Shown piece by piece: positions 17,248 through 25,404 of a DNA stretch of 64,000 nt (its first letter is position 1; each line of letters begins with the position of its first letter). The notes below the pieces were generated by a model. That model was not told where the DNA came from, did not search any database, and saw only the letters and a list, made by a program, of their open reading frames with translations. The stretch is from MGBC114844 sp910585855 (GTDB taxonomy: Bacteria > Bacillota > Clostridia > Lachnospirales > Lachnospiraceae), in the NCBI GenBank assembly GCA_965646165.1, contig CBFFYP010000005.1, positions 25,598-89,597 on the forward strand, given 5' to 3'. A program made the translations under genes and the position numbers.

Positions 17248-18376
17248 ACAGATACAAAAGATCAATCAGACCATCGGCACTTGTAGATATGTATACAATC
17301 GCTACCTTTCCCATAATAAAGAAGTATATGAGAAAGAAAAGAAGTTTGTATCTGGAATGGACTTTTCCAAATGGCTGAATCATGTTTCTCTTCTTGAAAA
17401 TCCTGAGAAGGCATGGATAAAAGATGTTAGTTCGAAATCGGTAAAACAAAGTATTATGAATGCAGAAAAGGCATTCAAAAGGTTTTTTAATCATCAAAGC
17501 GGCTTTCCAAGATTCAAAAAGAAGAACAAATCAGACGTGAAAATGTATTTTGTGAAAACAGACGCAAAAACAAGGATCAAATGTGAAAGACACAGAATCA
17601 AAATTCCAACGCTTGGATGGGTAAGGTTAAAAGAAAAAGGGTATCTTCCTGTTACAAAGTCAGGGAAAGTTATAAAAAGTGGTTCTGTATCCTGTAAGGC
17701 AGGAAGATATTATGTATCTGTGTTAGTCGAAGAAAAAGAGCAGGAAAAACCGCAGTTACATGAGTTTGGTTTAGGGATTGACTTAGGAGTAAAGGAATTT
17801 GCAGTTATCAGTAATGGAAACGTTAAGAAAAATATTAATAAAACAGAAAAAGTAAAGAAGCTGGAAAAGAAATTAAAACGAGAACAATGCTGTCTTTCGA
17901 GGAAATACGAGGACTATAAAAAGCGAAAAGAAAAGAAAGGAGAAGCTACTCGACAAAATATTCAAAAACAAGTCTTAAAGGTACAGAAACTTCATCAAAG
18001 AATGGATAATATCCGTACAGATTATAGCAATCAATGTGTAAATGAGATAGTGAAAACCAAGCCATCTTATATCACCATAGAAGATTTGAATATAGCAGGA
18101 ATGATGAAGAACAGACATCTTTCCAAAGCGGTTGCTTCACAGAAGTTTTATGAGTTCAGAACAAAGCTAAAAAATAAATGTGAAGAAAACGGCATTGAAT
18201 TAAGGATTGTTGACAGGTTTTATCCATCATCGAAATTGTGTCACTGTTGCGGACGTATAAAGAAAGATTTGAAACTTTCTGACAGGATATATCAATGCGA
18301 ATGTGGGTATGAAGCAGACAGGGATTACAATGCAAGTCTTAATTTAAGAGATGCAAAAACTTACAAAACAGCATAA
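17198..18376 (+). CDS. tnpB: IS607 TnpB, RNA-guided nuclease family
   Basis: A 392-residue TnpB with all parts in place: N-terminal SFKTEIKPTPEQIQKINQTI and TCRYVYNRYL, RuvC Asp in GLGIDLGVKEFAVIS, Glu in YITIEDLNIAGM, a four-cysteine zinc finger (CHCCGR...CECGY) and the last Asp in EADRDYNASLNLRDA. It should be able to cut DNA guided by an RNA made from the element's right end. Start is unsure: ATG 17198 abuts the AAAGGAGG site, while TTG 17207 has better spacing. Confidence 0.9.
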   Translation: MRKLLKSFKTEIKPTPEQIQKINQTIGTCRYVYNRYLSHNKEVYEKEKKFVSGMDFSKWLNHVSLLENPEKAWIKDVSSKSVKQSIMNAEKAFKRFFNHQSGFPRFKKKNKSDVKMYFVKTDAKTRIKCERHRIKIPTLGWVRLKEKGYLPVTKSGKVIKSGSVSCKAGRYYVSVLVEEKEQEKPQLHEFGLGIDLGVKEFAVISNGNVKKNINKTEKVKKLEKKLKREQCCLSRKYEDYKKRKEKKGEATRQNIQKQVLKVQKLHQRMDNIRTDYSNQCVNEIVKTKPSYITIEDLNIAGMMKNRHLSKAVASQKFYEFRTKLKNKCEENGIELRIVDRFYPSSKLCHCCGRIKKDLKLSDRIYQCECGYEADRDYNASLNLRDAKTYKTA

Positions 18377-18525
18377 GGAAGCATTTGTAAGTATGTACCG
18401 ATGGCTTAGTCGGGAATTTACGACTGTGGAGTGTACAAGAACTTGTGAGTAGTATTTGAGTTTACTCAATACGAAAGCATACACGATGAAACAGTAAGAA
18501 AAGTTTGTAAAAACTTTCAATATCT
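18377..18525 (+). ncRNA. Candidate TnpB guide RNA (reRNA) region, IS607
   Basis: The non-coding stretch after tnpB contains GATGGCTTAGTCGGGAATTT and ACGACTGTGGAG, of the kind found in TnpB guide RNA scaffolds at element right ends. In such RNAs the guide part is the sequence just outside the element, here the start of the csx19-like gene region. Borders are not determined. Confidence 0.35.
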
Positions 18526-18529
18526 CGAT

Positions 18530-18964
18530 ATGGGTATATTTGTCCATATTTTGAGTAGCAGGGATAGACAGATGGGATATCAAGTAACAGAGATTTCTTT
18601 GGAAGCAGTAAAAGAAAAAGCAGAACAGTATCCATATGGATTGGTCTATCTGTTTGACGAAATTTTATTGGGAAAAACAGAGTCGATAAAGGATAAAATC
18701 TGCTGGGAGGACTGTATGGAAGCACGATTTTTTTCCGAACAGGGAGAACTTCATCTATTTGATTATAACGGAGAGAAAAAAGCAGTTTGCGTGGAGGAAG
18801 ATACAGAAGAAAAAAACAGACAAACCAGTTGGATAAAATCCTATCCGCTTGCTGCAAAGTTTCGAAAAGAAGGATTTGAAAAATTTAAGGTAAAAGAATA
18901 TCTTGGCTGTGATGAGGACGGACAGATGGAAGTACTGCTGACTCGGCTTGTCGGTTTGGAATAG
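18530..18964 (+). CDS. Csx19-like type III-D protein, start possibly altered by IS607
   Basis: A 144-residue protein; YQVTEISLEAVKEKAEQYP, YGLVYLFDEILLGK, ARFFSEQGELHLFD and GQMEVLLTRLVGLE match the pattern of Csx19/TIGR03984 proteins, and its neighbour is a TIGR03986-like RAMP, the usual companion. Csx19 is a type III-D accessory subunit of unclear role. ATG 18530 has no ribosome site; ATG 18572 (MGYQVTEIS) sits after AGGGATAGACAG and better fits a native N-terminus. The frame stays open upstream into the IS607 right end. The insertion may have cut off the original start, lowering expression. Confidence 0.6.
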   Translation: MGIFVHILSSRDRQMGYQVTEISLEAVKEKAEQYPYGLVYLFDEILLGKTESIKDKICWEDCMEARFFSEQGELHLFDYNGEKKAVCVEEDTEEKNRQTSWIKSYPLAAKFRKEGFEKFKVKEYLGCDEDGQMEVLLTRLVGLE

Positions 18965-18977
18965 GGGAGGAAAATAT

Positions 18978-21212
18978 ATGAGTGATTTGGATCTTAGCGG
19001 ACTTTTTGAAAAATTTGGAGATAACAATAAAAGAAGAAATACAGAAAAAGAGAAAAAAACTGCACCGAAAACAGCTTATCAAACCGGGAAAATAAAACCG
19101 TCAAAAAACGAAAATAAATCTGCAGCGGAGAAAAAGACAGGTTCTTATACAGGACAAAACAGTAAAAATGAATCAGATCGGAGAAGCGGGCAAAGAACTG
19201 CATATGGAAAGGGAAAAGACGATCAGCCGAATTGGGATTATACGGGATATGTAGGCGCACCTTATAATTTTATTCCGATTTCAGAAAAAACATATGACTA
19301 TGAAAAAAATCAAAAAGAGAAAAAAGAACATAATCGGTTAGAAAAAGAACTGCTTTCCGGGTGTGTAACTTATCAAATACAGGCAAAAACACCGATTTTA
19401 ATAGACAGCGGAAAGAAAGACAGCAGAGGACAGGGAACAGGTGAATTTTACAGGGATGCGAATGGAAATTATGCTATTCCCGGAAGCAGTGTTCGAGGAC
19501 TTGTTCGAAGCAATGCACAGATCCTTAGCTTTTCGGAAGTAGGAGAGGATATTGATGATTATAATTTAATGTATCGAAATGTTGCTTCTGGAATGGATAA
19601 GAATTTATACGGAACGATTTTGGGAGTAAAGCAGACACTTATAAATAATAATAGTATTAGTGTATTGATGCATGTAAAGGCAGGATATATAGCAAAAAAA
19701 GGAAAAGAATATATTATTTATCGAACAAAGATAGATAAGATCAATGCTTCGCTTGGTGAAATGAACTATTATATAGCAAGCGAAAAGGTAATTTTAGAAG
19801 ATTATCAAAGAGATCCCAAGAAATCAAAGTTTCGTTATTTGTATCAATCTGGTTTAACAATGCAGTATGCAAAGGACTGCAAATTTAAAAAACAGGAAAA
19901 CTGGAAAACGCATAAACCAGAATATATACCGGAATCAAGGATTAAATTTAACGGCAGACAGGGAGGATCTTATCATCCGTTTTTTCAAAAAATTTCTTAT
20001 GAACTTTCTGGAGAGAGAAAAATAGAAGCAATCGGAAGTCCAGAAACATATATTCATAAAGGATATCTTTTGAGTTCTGGTGCTATGAATATGAAAAAGG
20101 TAATTTATATTATTCCTGAAATTGACAGAGAAAAAGATTATATTGTAATACCAGAACAAGATGCGGATTCTTATAAAAGAGATTTTGAAGCAAAAAAAAC
20201 ACAGATAAAAGGATCGGAGAACTTTTTTTCACTTCCGCAGGACGGAGAAGAAAAACCTATTTTTTATATTGAATATGGCGGAAAGCTATACTTTGGATTT
20301 ACACCTAGATTGCGGCTGTTTTATGGCAATAGTGTAAAAAAAGGATATCGGCAGGCAGCGGCAAAATTGGATTATTGTAAGGCATTGTTTGGTTATACAG
20401 GGAAAGAGAACAGTTATAAATCAAGGCTTTCTTTTCAGGATGCCAGTACAGATCAGATTCAGGAGATGAAACTATGTGAAGTAGTACTTGGATCGCCAAA
20501 GCCGACCAGTTATTTGGACTATATAGAAGATGTAGAAAAGCCGGGTCAGAAAGCAGTAACTTATAATAATGAGTTTCGTCTGCGTGGGGTAAAACAGTAT
20601 TGGTTAAAGGAACAGATTGAAGAGGGAATTTGTGCCAAAAATGAAAATATAGGAAGTAAATTAAAACCGCTTCCTGCAGGAACAGTTTTTATTGGAAAGG
20701 TTCGATTTCATAATCTTACAAAAGATGAACTGGGGCTGCTGCTTTGGAGTTTGGAATTAAATCAGGAATCGGAGCAAAATATTGGAAAGGCAAAAGCATA
20801 TGGATATGGCAGGGTAAAGATTGTTGTAGATAAGCTGGAACTTTTTGATTTGGAAAAGGCTTATAATCCAGAATTACTGTCGGAACAAGTTGGTGATTTT
20901 TTGAAACCGATTTGTTTTGTGAAGCAGAAGGAAAAGGAGAGTTATATTCAGTGTTTTAAAGATGAGATAAAAAATGGGCTAGGAATTGACGGGGATTTGG
21001 AGAAAACAAAGAGTATTCGAAGCTTTCTTCTTATGAAGGACAGCAGAAAGATACCAGTTAATAGTAAAACAAGATATATGCAGATTGAGCATCAGGAAGG
21101 TGATCAGAAGAAGAGAAATGAATTTCAGGATCGGGTGAAAAATAAATATCCATTGCCTTCTATTGAAAAAGTAATAGAAACATCAGAGGCAGAGAAGAAA
21201 AAGGGGGTGTAA
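18978..21212 (+). CDS. Large RAMP protein, TIGR03986-like
   Basis: A 744-residue RAMP and last gene of the cas operon. A charged, low-complexity stretch fills residues 15-95. Then TYQIQAKTPILIDSG, AIPGSSVRGLVRSNAQIL (the strand-helix of a first RAMP unit) and, late, GTVFIGKVRFHNL with NIGKAKAYGYGRVKIVVD (glycine-rich loop). These pieces match the RAMP family found beside Csx19 in type III-D systems, probably a Csm5-like capping subunit. ATG 18978 follows GGGGAGG; the apparent longer frame from 18948 overlaps csx19 and lacks a site. A family A hairpin starts 6 bp after the stop. Confidence 0.75.
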   Translation: MSDLDLSGLFEKFGDNNKRRNTEKEKKTAPKTAYQTGKIKPSKNENKSAAEKKTGSYTGQNSKNESDRRSGQRTAYGKGKDDQPNWDYTGYVGAPYNFIPISEKTYDYEKNQKEKKEHNRLEKELLSGCVTYQIQAKTPILIDSGKKDSRGQGTGEFYRDANGNYAIPGSSVRGLVRSNAQILSFSEVGEDIDDYNLMYRNVASGMDKNLYGTILGVKQTLINNNSISVLMHVKAGYIAKKGKEYIIYRTKIDKINASLGEMNYYIASEKVILEDYQRDPKKSKFRYLYQSGLTMQYAKDCKFKKQENWKTHKPEYIPESRIKFNGRQGGSYHPFFQKISYELSGERKIEAIGSPETYIHKGYLLSSGAMNMKKVIYIIPEIDREKDYIVIPEQDADSYKRDFEAKKTQIKGSENFFSLPQDGEEKPIFYIEYGGKLYFGFTPRLRLFYGNSVKKGYRQAAAKLDYCKALFGYTGKENSYKSRLSFQDASTDQIQEMKLCEVVLGSPKPTSYLDYIEDVEKPGQKAVTYNNEFRLRGVKQYWLKEQIEEGICAKNENIGSKLKPLPAGTVFIGKVRFHNLTKDELGLLLWSLELNQESEQNIGKAKAYGYGRVKIVVDKLELFDLEKAYNPELLSEQVGDFLKPICFVKQKEKESYIQCFKDEIKNGLGIDGDLEKTKSIRSFLLMKDSRKIPVNSKTRYMQIEHQEGDQKKRNEFQDRVKNKYPLPSIEKVIETSEAEKKKGV

Positions 21213-21218
21213 AAGGAC

Positions 21219-21359
21219 GCTGAAAGCGGAAGGAAGGTCTATTCCGGGCCCGCTTGCGCTTAGCATTTCCTCGTAGCGGACACATAAGGTGCTAAAAGAC
21301 AGCACCTAAGTGCCGACGGGAAATGATGACCCTGCATAGACCTTCCTTCCGCTTTCAGC
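21219..21359. repeat. Long hairpin repeat, family A copy 2
   Basis: A 141-bp element ending the cas operon. Terminal 24-bp arms (GCTGAAAGCGGAAGGAAGG... and its complement) pair perfectly, although their sequence differs from copy 1 at several places matched on both sides. An inner hairpin (AGCACCT/AGGTGCT) is also present. Confidence 0.85.
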
Positions 21360-21401
21360 TGTGTTTACCCATACTTTTAGAAAAATTAAAATAAGATTTA
21401 G

Positions 21402-21767
21402 ATGAAGAAAGAATGTTATAGTAAAATTTATTTTTGGGAAGAAATCGGAGATAGTAAAATGGTAAAAATTGCGAATATTGTTGTTATGTCACATATATCA
21501 GAACAGAGTTTGGAAGAGTCGGGTGCTTTCCAGCTTTGGAAAGGAAAAGAGGAAAATTTACTGTTTGTTGGAGAAGATAAAAAATATCCGATTGGATGGA
21601 TTGTAGAAATTGAAAAGATGCCCGGAATTCCTGCTCAGATTTTACTGGAAGAAACAAAGGCAGTTTATGAGGGAGTAAAACGGAAAAATGTACAGTCGTT
21701 TTTTCGGTGGTTTAAAAAATATTATTCGCATATGTATTGTTTTAGTTTGTGGGGGAATTTAGAATAG
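21402..21767 (+). CDS. Hypothetical protein after cas operon
   Basis: A 121-residue protein I do not recognise. It has a beta-rich middle (VKIANIVVMSHI, LLFVGEDKKYPIGWIVEIE) and a basic helical end (YEGVKRKNVQSFFRWFKKYY). ATG 21402 has no clear ribosome site; ATG 21459 (MVKIANIV) is an alternative with CGGAGA upstream. It lies between the hairpin repeat that closes the cas operon and the second IS200/IS605 element. A CRISPR role is suggested only by position. Confidence 0.45.
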   Translation: MKKECYSKIYFWEEIGDSKMVKIANIVVMSHISEQSLEESGAFQLWKGKEENLLFVGEDKKYPIGWIVEIEKMPGIPAQILLEETKAVYEGVKRKNVQSFFRWFKKYYSHMYCFSLWGNLE

Positions 21768-21966
21768 GGAGTTGTTTTTTAAATTTTTTCTTTTAGTGGG
21801 AGGTAGGATATAATTTTTTGTTTTATAAATCGGGCAAGAACACCCGCAGCTTTAGCCGTGGGATGAATTGCTTCACATATGTTAGTTAAAATTCAGATAA
21901 TAATATAGAAAATACTGTACATAACACCATATATATGTTACAATCTGTCTAACGAGGTGATGGCAT

Positions 21967-22368
21967 ATGGAAGTTACCTATGGACGTGGATATGTATATT
22001 CAATACAATACCACATTGTTTGGTGCGTTAAATACAGGCATAAAATAATCACAGAACAAGTAGAGAATAGATTAAAAGAGATACTTCATAAGATAGCTGA
22101 TGATAATGAATTCCAAATATTAGAATGCAATACAGATAAAGATCATGTTCATCTTCTTATAAATTGTTCTCCGCAGCATTACATTCCGGATATGATAAAA
22201 GCATTAAAAGGCGTATCTGCCAGACTGCTTATGAAGGAATATGGAGAGGGATTAAAAAAGAAATTATGGGGTGGTCATTTGTGGAATCCCTCCTATTTTG
22301 TGGCAACTGTATCAGAAAATACAGAAGAACAGATTAGAAAGTATATTCAGAATCAAAAGAAAAAGTGA
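21967..22368 (+). CDS. tnpA: TnpA, IS200/IS605 Y1 transposase
   Basis: A 133-residue Y1 transposase. YHIVWCVKYRHKII opens the fold, KDHVHLLINC contains the intact HVH metal-binding motif, and IRKYIQNQ carries the catalytic Tyr. It acts as a dimer on single-stranded element ends. ATG 21967 follows AACGAGGTGATGGC. Its stop lies 10 bp before the chosen tnpB start. Compare copy 1, where HVH is HSR. Confidence 0.92.
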   Translation: MEVTYGRGYVYSIQYHIVWCVKYRHKIITEQVENRLKEILHKIADDNEFQILECNTDKDHVHLLINCSPQHYIPDMIKALKGVSARLLMKEYGEGLKKKLWGGHLWNPSYFVATVSENTEEQIRKYIQNQKKK

Positions 22369-22378
22369 GGTGATGTCA

Positions 22379-23482
22379 GTGGAAAAAGCTTATAAATACC
22401 GTATCTATCCAAATAAAAAACAAAAAGAAATACTTGCAAAAACATTTGGATGCTGCCGTTTTGTCTACAATCATTATCTTGCTAAAAGAATCGAAATGTA
22501 TGAAACAAATAAAGAAACATTCTCATATGTTCAGTGCGCAAATGACATGAAAAAGTTAAAATCAGAACTGGAGTGGTTAAAAGAAGCCGATTCCACTGCC
22601 CTTCAATCTTCACTTAAGGATTTGGATATGGCATTTCAGAAATTTTTCAAAGAACATTCAGGATTTCCAAAGTTCAAATCAAAGAAAACGCATAGATTTT
22701 CCTATAAAAGTAAATGCGTAAATGGAAATATTCAGTATTACAATAGATACATCAAGCTTCCGAAACTTGGAATGATAAAGACGAAAAACAAACTGATTCC
22801 ACAAGGCAGGATATGGAATGCGGCTGTTTCGCAGAAACCAGGCGGAAAGTATTACGTATCATTGTGCTGTACGGATATTGATATAAAGCCATTAGAAAAG
22901 ACAGATAATAATATTGGAATTGATTTAGGCATAAAAGAATTCTGCATTGATTCAAATGGAAATAAAACAGAAAATCCAAAATATCTCAAGAAGTCATTAC
23001 ATAAGCTTGCAAAATTACAGAAAGAATTATCCCGAAAAACAAAGAATAGTTCAAACCATAACAAGGCAAGGGTAAAAGTGGCAAGGCTTCAGGAATATAT
23101 TGCAAATCAGAGAAAGGACTTTTTACAGAAATTATCTGCTAAGATTATTAAAAATAATGATGTTATCTGCATGGAAGATTTACAAGTAAAGAACATGGTT
23201 AAAAACCATAAACTTGCACAGTCCATCGCAGATGTTTCATGGTCAGAATTTGTAAGACAATTGGAATATAAAGCTAATTGGTATGGAAGAAAGATTGTTA
23301 AAGTAGATAAGTTCTATGCTAGTTCCCAGACTTGTAATGTATGTGGATATAAAAACAAGGGGATAAAGGACTTGTCAGTAAGGGAATGGGAATGTCCCTG
23401 TTGTCATATGCATCATGATAGGGATATTAATGCTGCAAAGAACATTCTGAATGAAGGACTGAGGATATTGCAGACTGCATAA
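22379..23482 (+). CDS. tnpB: TnpB, IS605-type RNA-guided nuclease
   Basis: A 367-residue TnpB: AYKYRIYPNKKQKEILAKTF, CCRFVYNHYL, RuvC Asp in IGIDLGIKEFCIDSNG, Glu in VICMEDLQVKNM, zinc finger (CNVCGY...CPCC) and the last Asp in HHDRDINAAKNIL. All catalytic residues are present. I chose GTG 22379 because GTGAGGTG lies upstream with normal spacing; ATG 22373 is too close to it. The upstream part of the open frame overlaps tnpA and is not coding. Confidence 0.92.
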   Translation: MEKAYKYRIYPNKKQKEILAKTFGCCRFVYNHYLAKRIEMYETNKETFSYVQCANDMKKLKSELEWLKEADSTALQSSLKDLDMAFQKFFKEHSGFPKFKSKKTHRFSYKSKCVNGNIQYYNRYIKLPKLGMIKTKNKLIPQGRIWNAAVSQKPGGKYYVSLCCTDIDIKPLEKTDNNIGIDLGIKEFCIDSNGNKTENPKYLKKSLHKLAKLQKELSRKTKNSSNHNKARVKVARLQEYIANQRKDFLQKLSAKIIKNNDVICMEDLQVKNMVKNHKLAQSIADVSWSEFVRQLEYKANWYGRKIVKVDKFYASSQTCNVCGYKNKGIKDLSVREWECPCCHMHHDRDINAAKNILNEGLRILQTA

Positions 23483-23590
23483 AATAAATAAACTAGGGCA
23501 GGAACTGCCCGAAGTTACGCCTGTGAAGATGGAGGCTGCGAAGTCGGTGAAGCAGGAATCTTGCGGCTTTAGCCGTGAGAAGTTCAAAGG
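23483..23590 (+). ncRNA. Candidate TnpB guide RNA (reRNA) region, IS605 copy 2
   Basis: After tnpB, GAACTGCCCGAAGTTACGCC and GAGGCTGCGAAGTCGGTGAA lead into the GCGGCTTTAGCCGTGAGAAG right-end hairpin. This order is typical of IS605 TnpB guide RNA scaffolds. The guide would be the sequence right after the element, at the border of the CRISPR leader. Borders are estimated. Confidence 0.45.
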
Positions 23591-23649
23591 AAAGATGAAG
23601 TAGAATAGAACAGGATAAGAAATTCTATTTAGATAAAAAATATATAATA

Positions 23650-23937
23650 ATATATTAAGATGTCAGTTATTACGGAAAATTATTATAATATTGGAAACAA
23701 TTTATTTTAAAAGCCGGAAACCCGCATAAACACTGGGAAAATAGATACCTGCCTCTATAAAAAAGAAAAAATCCTCCGTAAAATGGAGAGAATCTAGTAA
23801 AATCAAGGTTTTTTTAAAGACTTTGGGAAATATTAAATAGAAAAAATAAGAAAAAAGCGAATTATGTAAACCAATAAAAATCCTCCGTAAAAATGATGTC
23901 TAAACCTATTGAAAACACTGGAGTTTTTAAGGGGTGG
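23650..23937 (+). promoter_or_regulatory. CRISPR leader 2
   Basis: About 285 bp directly before the seven-repeat array, clearly related to 284-568: GGAAACCCGCATAAACACTGG, ATCCTCCGTAAAA twice, CAAGGTTTTTT (AAAGGTTTTTT in leader 1), TTATGTAAACCAATAAAAAT and GGGGTGG before the first repeat. Expected to hold the array promoter and integration signals. Confidence 0.8.
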
Positions 23938-24444
23938 GTAGAGGTAGAAGCCCGTAGAAAAGGGTGTTGAAACAAATTACTTTCATCTCTTTTTCCTCCT
24001 AATATAATTTTGTAGAGGTAGAAGCCCGTAGAAAAGGGTGTTGAAACGCAGCATGTACGGTCAGATGCGTCAAGGATGATATCGAGTAGAGTTACAATGG
24101 ATAGATTTTACACAGGTAGAACAAGAGTAGAGGTAGAAGCCCGTAGAAAAGGGCGTTGAAACCTTTGTAAGTAATGAATAAAGCAGGAACATCTTATCAG
24201 TAGAGGTAGAGCTCGTAGAAAAGAGTGTTGAAACATATATAGTACTTCTGGTTTCATTAAAAATTCTGTTATAAATTTGTAGAGGTAGAAGCCTGTAGAA
24301 AAGGATATTAAAATATCTCTAATCCAGATTTAATCAGGTATGTATTAGCCCGTAGAAAAGGGTGTTAAAACATCATCTCGCCCCACCAGAGGGTGTTGTC
24401 ATACAAGCGTAGAGGTAGAAGTTTGTAGAAAAGTATGTAAAAAA
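23938..24444 (+). CRISPR. Seven-repeat decaying CRISPR array
   Basis: Repeats of 36 bp, consensus GTAGAGGTAGAAGCCCGTAG followed by AAAAGGGTGTTGAAAC, start at 23938, 24012, 24127, 24200, 24279, 24336 and 24409. The first two are identical; later ones lose match step by step: C in GGGCGTTG (third), one base missing and G-to-A (fourth), ending ATATTAAAAT (fifth), a lost 5' third (sixth), and TATGTAAAAAA (seventh). Spacers are 38, 79, 37, 44, 21 (up to the degenerate sixth repeat) and 37 bp. The 79-bp one is abnormal. The handle GTTGAAAC at the 3' side gives rightward transcription. Confidence 0.95.
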
Positions 24445-24496
24445 TGAATATAATAGTTCTTAATTTTAATAATAAATATAGAAAAGAAGGAAATAG

Positions 24497-24937
24497 ATGG
24501 AAATAGAAAGAAAATATTTAGTAAAAAATCTTCCTGCTAATTTAAATCAATACCATTGTCTTACTATAGAACAGGCGTATTTGAACCGAGAACCAGTAGT
24601 TCGGATTCGGAAACAAAATGAAGAATATATTTTAACTTATAAGGGAAATGGTATGATGATAAGGGAGGAATATAATCTTCCGTTAGATAAAGCATCTTAT
24701 GAGCATTTACGTGAAAAGGCAGACGGAAAAATTATCCGTAAGAAACGGTATATTATTCCGATTGAAAATGGATTGAAGGTAGAATTGGATATTTTTGAAG
24801 GGGTTCATCAGGGGTTGGTATTAGCAGAGATCGAATTTCCAGATGAACAGACTTGTAATGCATTTCAGCCGCTAGATTGGTTTGCAGAAGATGTGACCAT
24901 GAAGAAAGAATATCATAATAGCTATATGAGCAGATAA
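24497..24937 (+). CDS. CYTH-domain protein
   Basis: A 146-residue protein starting MEIERKYLVKNLP; the E-x-E-x-K motif and alternating charged strands (EPVVRIRKQNEEYILTYKG, KIIRKKRYIIPI, KVELDIFEG, LVLAEIEFP) mark the CYTH fold, a tunnel that binds triphosphates with metal. Family members are inorganic triphosphatases, thiamine triphosphatases or class IV adenylate cyclases; short bacterial ones are usually triphosphatases. It starts 52 bp after the CRISPR array. A link to nucleotide signalling here would be speculation. ATG 24497 after AGAAGGAAA. Confidence 0.85.
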   Translation: MEIERKYLVKNLPANLNQYHCLTIEQAYLNREPVVRIRKQNEEYILTYKGNGMMIREEYNLPLDKASYEHLREKADGKIIRKKRYIIPIENGLKVELDIFEGVHQGLVLAEIEFPDEQTCNAFQPLDWFAEDVTMKKEYHNSYMSR

Positions 24938-24941
24938 ACTA

Positions 24942-25082
24942 GCTGGAGTCGGAAGGAAGGTCTATGAAGGGTCATCATTTCCCGTCGGCACTTAGGCACG
25001 GTATTTTCGTGCCTTATGTGTCCGCTACGAGGAAATGCTAAGCGTAAGCGGGCCCGGAATAGACCTTCCTTCCGATTCCAGC
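24942..25082. repeat. Long hairpin repeat, family A copy 3, inverted
   Basis: A 141-bp copy in the opposite orientation to copies 1 and 2, beginning 5 bp after the CYTH stop. Arms GCTGGAGTCGGAAGGAAGG... pair with ...CCTTCCTTCCGATTCCAGC with one G-T pair. The inner GGCACGGTATTTTCGTGCC hairpin is present. Confidence 0.85.
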
Positions 25083-25258
25083 GTCCCCCTCTTCGATTTA
25101 TAACTTAAACAAATCATTAAAAAAATGGTGATTTCAATAATCAGCTAAAAAAGAAAATGAGATCTGTAAGGAAACCTAGCATAAACCAATTAATACAGAT
25201 ATCGTTTTCTTTTTTACTTTATTCTTCCCCAAAAATACAGAATTTATCAAAACAATAT

Positions 25259-25326
25259 AATTCAACATAAAAATAGTTTGTTTTGTGTTGAATTTATTGA
25301 CAAAATCTATAAAAAAGTGATATGAT
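25259..25326 (+). promoter_or_regulatory. Promoter and palindromic operator of the glycyl-radical operon
   Basis: A sigma-A-type promoter: TTGACA at 25297-25302 and TATGAT at 25321-25326 with an 18-bp spacer. Just upstream is an interrupted palindrome, AATTCAACATAAAA at 25259-25272 and TTTTGTGTTGAATT at 25281-25294, ending 2 bp before the -35 box. This is a good place for an activator or repressor. Its binding protein is not known; the DeoR regulator at 47856 is one candidate. Confidence 0.65.
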
Positions 25327-25404
25327 AAAATAAAAGTAATAAAAAACAAAGAGTATAGACAACTAAAAAACAAAAAATTTTAATTAAAATAAAGGAGGAG
25401 CAAA

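Larger units (their letters stand above)
16515..18525 (+). mobile_element. IS607-family element inside the cas operon
   Basis: A serine recombinase gene and a tnpB gene overlap in the IS607 order, on the same strand as the cas genes, between the double-Cas7 gene and the csx19-like gene. Other gaps in this operon are from -20 to 52 bp, while here the gap is about 2 kb, so the element is an insertion. Ends are approximate: IS607 elements have no long inverted repeats and make little or no target duplication. Transcription could still read through because all genes point the same way. Confidence 0.8.
21830..23590 (+). mobile_element. IS200/IS605-family element, copy 2
   Basis: Overlapping tnpA and tnpB with related ends: GCAGCTTTAGCCGTGGGATG near 21847 at the left and GCGGCTTTAGCCGTGAGAAG near 23563 at the right, the usual subterminal structures of this family. 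Ends are approximate. Both proteins look complete, so it may be active. It separates the cas operon from the leader of the larger array. Confidence 0.85.
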
